Shown here: positions 42,973-46,606 of the stretch, piece by piece | Numbering within the stretch: the stretch's first letter is position 1 | Layout: every line of letters begins with the position of its first letter | Assembly (NCBI GenBank): GCA_028874335.1 | Contig: JAPPJY010000008.1 | Span: forward strand, 1 to 46,606 | Origin: Gemmatimonadota bacterium | GTDB lineage: Bacteria; Latescibacterota; UBA2968; GCA-2709665 | Reading direction: 5' to 3' | Length of the DNA stretch: 46,606 bases | Position numbers and translations under genes: made by a program | Notes under the pieces: generated by a model | What the model saw: the letters and a program-made list of their open reading frames with translations, nothing else | The model's database searches: none | Told to the model about the DNA's origin: nothing

Positions 42973-44583
42973 TCAGTCCGCGACGTTGACAACGACCTCG
43001 ACTTCGTCTACCGTGATCTCACTGGTATCGGCGCTGTTTTTCGCAACCAGCCTGATTCCCAGGGTATTATCCCCGTAGACTCCGGGCGGCGACGTCAGAC
43101 TGACGCGGAACTCAGTGTATGGCGCCAGTGGACGCCCCTCCCACGCCGGTCGACCCTGCGGATGCCAGATCGACCTGATCGCGCCCGCCGGTATCTCCCG
43201 TCCATTCAGCGTTACGGCAATCTCATCCTCGGGTCTCTTTCCGATGGCTCTGAAAATCAGCCAGGCGCCCGGGGGTTTGCCGGCGCGGTTGAATGTGCCC
43301 GCGTATACGCCGCGCTCGTCCAGAGGCAGGTCGGCTTCTTCCGGCAGGTGCTCGCAGATCCGGAACGGGAATTCCGCGCTCGGACCGGACTCGCTCACGG
43401 TTGCACGGCGATGCGGGATGACAATGTTCCGGTAGCCCTTCGGGTGGAGTTCGTGCGCCCAGAGCGGCAGGAAGAGATAGTGCCTGTCTCCACCGGCAAC
43501 CGCATCCGGGTCCTTGAGGGTGTTGAAATACCCCAACGCCCCGGGGTACATGTCCGCGGGACCGGGATAGCTCCTGCTGCGTAGCTGGCCCCACATATAG
43601 ACATCGTAGTTGTGGGTGGAAATCCCGTCGGCGCCGGATTCGTAGAAGTTGCGGACGGCGGCGCGGTAGTTGTCCAGCGACATGATTGCGCAGTTTCCCG
43701 GCACGTCGGCCTGGATGGCGGGATACAGGTAACAGTTGTCTGTGCCGCGGACGATTCGGGCGAATTCGTCGACCTTCATATTGAAATTGGTGTAGTGGTA
43801 GTCGGTGGGCGCGACGTAGTCGACCAGCCCTTCCCCGACCCACGTGGGAAGGTCGAACCCGAAATGCCGGTATTCATCCAGCGTCGTGGGCACCCTGACA
43901 CCCATAAGAAGACGGCGGCCCCTCTTCCTGCTGTTCCTGTCCAGCATCGCCCGCAGGCGCCGCAGGAAGTCGGACATCACCGGATGCCGGCTGCGGGCCT
44001 CGGAGGGCGGAAAACAGTACCCATGACGGACGAAATTGAGTTCAATGCCGTCCACGTCGAATCGGGCGGGTACCTCCTCGATGATTGAGAAAACCCAGTC
44101 CCGCACGTCGGACTGCGAGTAGTCAACGCCATGTCCGAGGTCCTTCAGGATCCACCGGGGATGCGCTTCGAAAAAGGGCTTGTTTACGCCGTGACGATCG
44201 TTCATCCGGAAGCCCGCGAGCAACTCGATGCCCTGGTTGCGGGCTTCGTCGACGAATATGTCCAGGGGCATCACGCCGCCGTCCATCATCGCGTCGAATC
44301 GGCCGAATGCCGGCGACCGCCAGTTCGGGCATCTGCGGCTGCGGTAGTAGGCGATGAGGCCGTCGAAATACACTTCCGGGACATAGGCGTCGGCGCCTCC
44401 GGAAGCGATATTGCGTATCCACGCGCGGAGGTGATCGGGTTCGGCCGGATCGCCGAAGAGGAAGGTGCCCGTCCCGAAATGCGAACCCATGTCGCTGGTG
44501 TGAATGAGACGCCGGCTTCCCCTCGGAACGCCCCAGGGGATGCCTGAAGCCCGTGCTCGGTCGTTCGACGTTAGCTGCGCCAT
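42973..44583 (-). CDS. Glycoside-hydrolase-like (GHL10-type) TIM-barrel protein
   Basis: A 536-residue protein. The central ~400 residues form a TIM barrel resembling glycosyl hydrolase-like 10 proteins: 'PLDIFVDEARNQGIELLAGFR', 'YSQSDVRDWVFSIIEEV', 'FDVDGIELNFVRHGYCF' (candidate acid/base Glu), 'VDYVAPTDYHY' and 'DGISTHNY'. The last ~120 residues form a beta-sandwich-like end. It probably acts on a polysaccharide or glycoside together with the sialidase-fold product. No secretion signal is obvious. Confidence 0.8.
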   Translation of the reverse strand: MAQLTSNDRARASGIPWGVPRGSRRLIHTSDMGSHFGTGTFLFGDPAEPDHLRAWIRNIASGGADAYVPEVYFDGLIAYYRSRRCPNWRSPAFGRFDAMMDGGVMPLDIFVDEARNQGIELLAGFRMNDRHGVNKPFFEAHPRWILKDLGHGVDYSQSDVRDWVFSIIEEVPARFDVDGIELNFVRHGYCFPPSEARSRHPVMSDFLRRLRAMLDRNSRKRGRRLLMGVRVPTTLDEYRHFGFDLPTWVGEGLVDYVAPTDYHYTNFNMKVDEFARIVRGTDNCYLYPAIQADVPGNCAIMSLDNYRAAVRNFYESGADGISTHNYDVYMWGQLRSRSYPGPADMYPGALGYFNTLKDPDAVAGGDRHYLFLPLWAHELHPKGYRNIVIPHRRATVSESGPSAEFPFRICEHLPEEADLPLDERGVYAGTFNRAGKPPGAWLIFRAIGKRPEDEIAVTLNGREIPAGAIRSIWHPQGRPAWEGRPLAPYTEFRVSLTSPPGVYGDNTLGIRLVAKNSADTSEITVDEVEVVVNVAD

Positions 44584-44643
44584 GGCGGATCCAACTCTTG
44601 TGATCTGGATCGAGCGTTACGTCGGCCGGTATGGAGTTCCAAT

Positions 44644-44672
44644 TTGACTTTCTTCCATAACACGCTTATAGT
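44644..44672 (+). promoter_or_regulatory. Promoter of the HNH gene
   Basis: TTGACT (44644-44649), 17-nt spacer, TATAGT (44667-44672): five of six at both boxes. It is 68 nt upstream of ATG 44740. Confidence 0.65.
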
Positions 44673-44683
44673 CAATGTGTTAT
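44657..44683 (+). promoter_or_regulatory. Inverted repeat over the HNH promoter -10
   Basis: ATAACAC (44657-44663) and GTGTTAT (44677-44683), 7-bp perfect arms 13 nt apart with the -10 in the centre. This is a candidate repressor operator in the divergent interval between the GHL10-like gene and the HNH gene. Confidence 0.55.
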
Positions 44684-44739
44684 TCGTGTTTTCGGATGCC
44701 GGATCGGTTGTCGGATTGGATCTTGAACAGCTCTGAACT

Positions 44740-45282
44740 ATGCGCGGATGGTTACGCATGGGACGCAGTCTCCCCCTTTGCCTGAATCAGCTGCAACTGC
44801 GTTTTTCTGATACTCGGCCTGTATCGGAAGAGCCGGCAATTCCGGCCCGATGCGTACGGTGCGGCATCCTTGTTCAGGTCCCCGGGTGGATGATACGTCG
44901 AAAGGTGCGGCTCCACTTTTGCGGCAAAGCCTGCCTCGAGTCGTGGGCAACCGTAGATTCGGATGCCGGGGAGCGACCGGCTTTGAAGGGCCGACCGCAA
45001 TTCAGGGGTGGGAACTGGAAGGTCCGGGCCGCGTTGGCGAGAGAACGGGACGGCTTCCGCTGCCGGAACTGCGGAGTCACGGAAGAGGCGCTAGGACGGC
45101 AACTCGACGTCCATCACAAGATACCGGTCAGGCTGTTCGAGTCGGCCGCGGCGGCCAACCGTCCGGACAATCTGATCTCGGTCTGCCGGCCGTGTCACAA
45201 ACGGATGGAAGACAGGACGGCGGACGAACTTCCCCTCTTCCGCGACGTGAGGCACCCCGGCCAGCGGCGGGATCGCGGATAA
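44740..45282 (+). CDS. HNH endonuclease-like protein with N-terminal zinc finger
   Basis: A 180-residue protein. An N-terminal zinc ribbon/treble-clef (C38, C41, C61, C65: 'RCVRCG', 'HFCGKACLESW') is followed by a C-terminal HNH domain: C108, C111, 'LDVHHKIPVRLF' (H125/H126), 'NLISVCRPCHKRME' (C149, C152, H153). HNH proteins cut DNA or RNA in mobile elements, restriction systems and phage; no partner methylase or phage gene is adjacent. A promoter with an overlapping palindrome precedes it, so it may be tightly controlled. Confidence 0.87.
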   Translation: MRGWLRMGRSLPLCLNQLQLRFSDTRPVSEEPAIPARCVRCGILVQVPGWMIRRKVRLHFCGKACLESWATVDSDAGERPALKGRPQFRGGNWKVRAALARERDGFRCRNCGVTEEALGRQLDVHHKIPVRLFESAAAANRPDNLISVCRPCHKRMEDRTADELPLFRDVRHPGQRRDRG

Positions 45283-45305
45283 GGCGTATTGCCGGAAAAA
45301 GGGCG

Positions 45306-46538
45306 CTAAAGTGCGTTTTTCTCTCCGAACAGGCGTTCACAGACCTTCCCGGCGCGTTCCTGATAGCCGTCAGGGACAAAGACGTACAGCTTCCAAAGGC
45401 GTTCGTACTGGTCCTCCACCGCCTTGACGTCGAACGGTGGACTGTCAAGGGGCTCATTGAGGCGTCGAACGCCGGTCTTCGTTTTCGTAAAGACCCTGGC
45501 CTCCTTGATGGAGGAAATGTCCGGACAGTAAAGGATAACCTGATCCGGCTCGACGACGATGGCGTCCGCGATTTCGCGTTCCACCCGTTGTCTGGATTCA
45601 ACGGACCTGGTGTACGATGCGATCAGTTCATCCCTGGCGCGCCGGCCGATTTCTCCGGTGGACAACACGTATGCCCGCTTGAGCAGATTGCGGTAGACCA
45701 CGCCGCGGACCAAACGTTCGATGCGCTCGTCCTTTCGAGCGATGAGAGACCGGAGAAGCGCGCCGTCGGTATGGGTCTGAATTTCCTCCTCCCGAAGGCC
45801 CAGTTGCACGGCAAGTTCCACGGCCTTGGCAATCATCGCGCCGGACGCCACTTTCGCATGGTGGAAGTAGACACGTTCGGTCAGGAAATATCGCAGGCGA
45901 AGCAGATGAAGCAGTTCCGTCCGGGTGCTGAGTTTCTCGAGGTTAATCGCGAGCTTGTTGTCCGCAACGATGAAGGTACTCAGAATGCGGTCGTCGTAGT
46001 CGTGTTTCAAGCCGGCAAAATACGCGTCGCGGCGGAGGTAGTCCAGCAGGTCCGCGTCGATTGTGCTGGTGACGATCTGCCGCATCCAGGGCGGATCGAA
46101 ACCGCGCTCGGTCAGGAGGGCGACCACCTCCTCTCGCTGACCGGATGCGTCGAGTGCGCCTGCCAGCTGGTCCTGCGAAAGCGCCCGTCGCATCCGTTCC
46201 GCTGAATCGTGGCGCGGAAACAGTTTGCGTTCGTCTTCGAAGGTATGGCCGAACGGGAGATGAGACACGTCGTGGACGAGCGCCGCCAGAACAACCGTTG
46301 TCTCCTGTTCGGGGCTCACGCCGGTCCCGGAGTCTCTGAGGACGCCCACGATGTGCCTCGCCATCGCGGCGGTGCCCAGCGAGTGTTCGAACCGGGTATG
46401 CGTACACCCCGGATAGACGAGATGGGCGGTGCCCGTCTGTCGGATGCCCCGCAGCCGCTGAAACTGGCGGGTATCCATCAGCCTGCGCTCCACTTCGCCA
46501 AACCGGATGTCGCCATGGATCGGATCTCGAATGATCAT
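45306..46538 (-). CDS. HD-domain phosphohydrolase (SAMHD1/dGTPase-like)
   Basis: A 410-residue COG1078-type protein. The start MIIRDPIHGDIRF is typical. HD metal residues are H52 (RFEHSLG), H89-D90 (ALVHDVSH) and a later Asp in 'STIDADLLDYLRRDAYF'. Related enzymes hydrolyse dNTPs or nucleotide second messengers. The ATG lies 12 nt downstream of the right-end repeat copy, with GAGG between. It converges with the HNH gene. Confidence 0.92.
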   Translation of the reverse strand: MIIRDPIHGDIRFGEVERRLMDTRQFQRLRGIRQTGTAHLVYPGCTHTRFEHSLGTAAMARHIVGVLRDSGTGVSPEQETTVVLAALVHDVSHLPFGHTFEDERKLFPRHDSAERMRRALSQDQLAGALDASGQREEVVALLTERGFDPPWMRQIVTSTIDADLLDYLRRDAYFAGLKHDYDDRILSTFIVADNKLAINLEKLSTRTELLHLLRLRYFLTERVYFHHAKVASGAMIAKAVELAVQLGLREEEIQTHTDGALLRSLIARKDERIERLVRGVVYRNLLKRAYVLSTGEIGRRARDELIASYTRSVESRQRVEREIADAIVVEPDQVILYCPDISSIKEARVFTKTKTGVRRLNEPLDSPPFDVKAVEDQYERLWKLYVFVPDGYQERAGKVCERLFGEKNAL

Positions 46539-46550
46539 TGATCGGAGCCT

Positions 46551-46606
46551 CAGAAGCTGTTTTAAAATTACCGGTGAGTTCCCGAGCGCGAGCGAAAAAG
46601 CGGCGG
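46551..46606 (-). repeat. 55-bp dispersed repeat, right copy
   Basis: The reverse complement matches 51-106 at all but about three positions. It reaches the last base of the window and ends 12 nt before the HD phosphohydrolase start. Orientation relative to the following gene is the same as at the left end. Confidence 0.85.

Noticed and set aside
1..46606. CRISPR array, rRNA, prophage or toxin-antitoxin pair
   Set aside because: Looked for regularly spaced repeats, rRNA landmarks, phage structural genes and small paired genes; none seen.

Overview
This window looks like chromosomal DNA from an uncultured, GC-rich (roughly 60% by eye) Gram-negative bacterium. Evidence for a double membrane: an RND/TolC tripartite efflux operon, a TonB-type energy transducer and two lipoproteins. 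No rRNA or phylum marker is present. The mix of sulfatase, sugar-acid dehydratase, GHL10-like hydrolase and amidohydrolase genes with a compact glycolytic operon would suit groups such as Latescibacterota, Gemmatimonadota or Poribacteria, but that placement is inference.

Layout. (1) 0-7.2 kb: an amidohydrolase; a leftward, visibly AT-richer operon for a DUF990-type ABC-2 exporter with a HlyD-like adaptor; a ~1 kb low-GC interval holding a candidate 35-codon gene and a strong leftward terminator; an ankyrin-repeat protein. (2) 7.3-11.1 kb: a methyltransferase, radC, a SAM hydroxide adenosyltransferase and a HAD hydrolase. (3) 11.1-19.3 kb, central carbon core: a HAD-YvcK fusion, comF, a probably PPi-type phosphofructokinase, then gap, pgk, tpiA, secG and tRNA-Leu(GAG) closed by a textbook terminator. 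(4) 19.5-30.4 kb, catabolic and accessory genes: enolase-superfamily dehydratase plus ThDP enzyme, a lipoprotein esterase, an EamA-like transporter, an aquaporin, a glutamine amidotransferase, a sulfatase, a beta-propeller protein and an atypical SDR. (5) 30.6-37.3 kb: tetR-tolC-MFP-RND operon behind a consensus promoter with a palindromic operator. (6) 37.6-41.7 kb: BlaI-type repressor, an M56 protease fused to a DUF4837-like domain, a thioredoxin whose predicted membrane anchor is separated from it by one in-frame UGA, and a TonB-like protein. (7) 41.7-46.5 kb: a sialidase-fold protein with a GHL10-like hydrolase, an HNH protein and an HD phosphohydrolase.

How it fits together. The glycolytic block covers fructose-6-phosphate to 3-phosphoglycerate, with YvcK next door as a likely carbon/cell-wall regulator. 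The blaI-M56/DUF4837-thioredoxin-tonB block looks like an envelope signalling module in which the usual beta-lactam sensor domain is replaced by DUF4837; two near-identical AT-rich motifs suggest the repressor controls both halves. This is the best candidate for an undescribed system.

Intergenic DNA carries several unrelated small repeat families. One is a ~150-165 bp MITE-like element present twice with TA flanks. A ~55 bp repeat lies inverted at the two window ends, each copy 11-12 nt upstream of a start codon in the same orientation relative to the gene. This suggests the contig was broken at a multicopy repeat.
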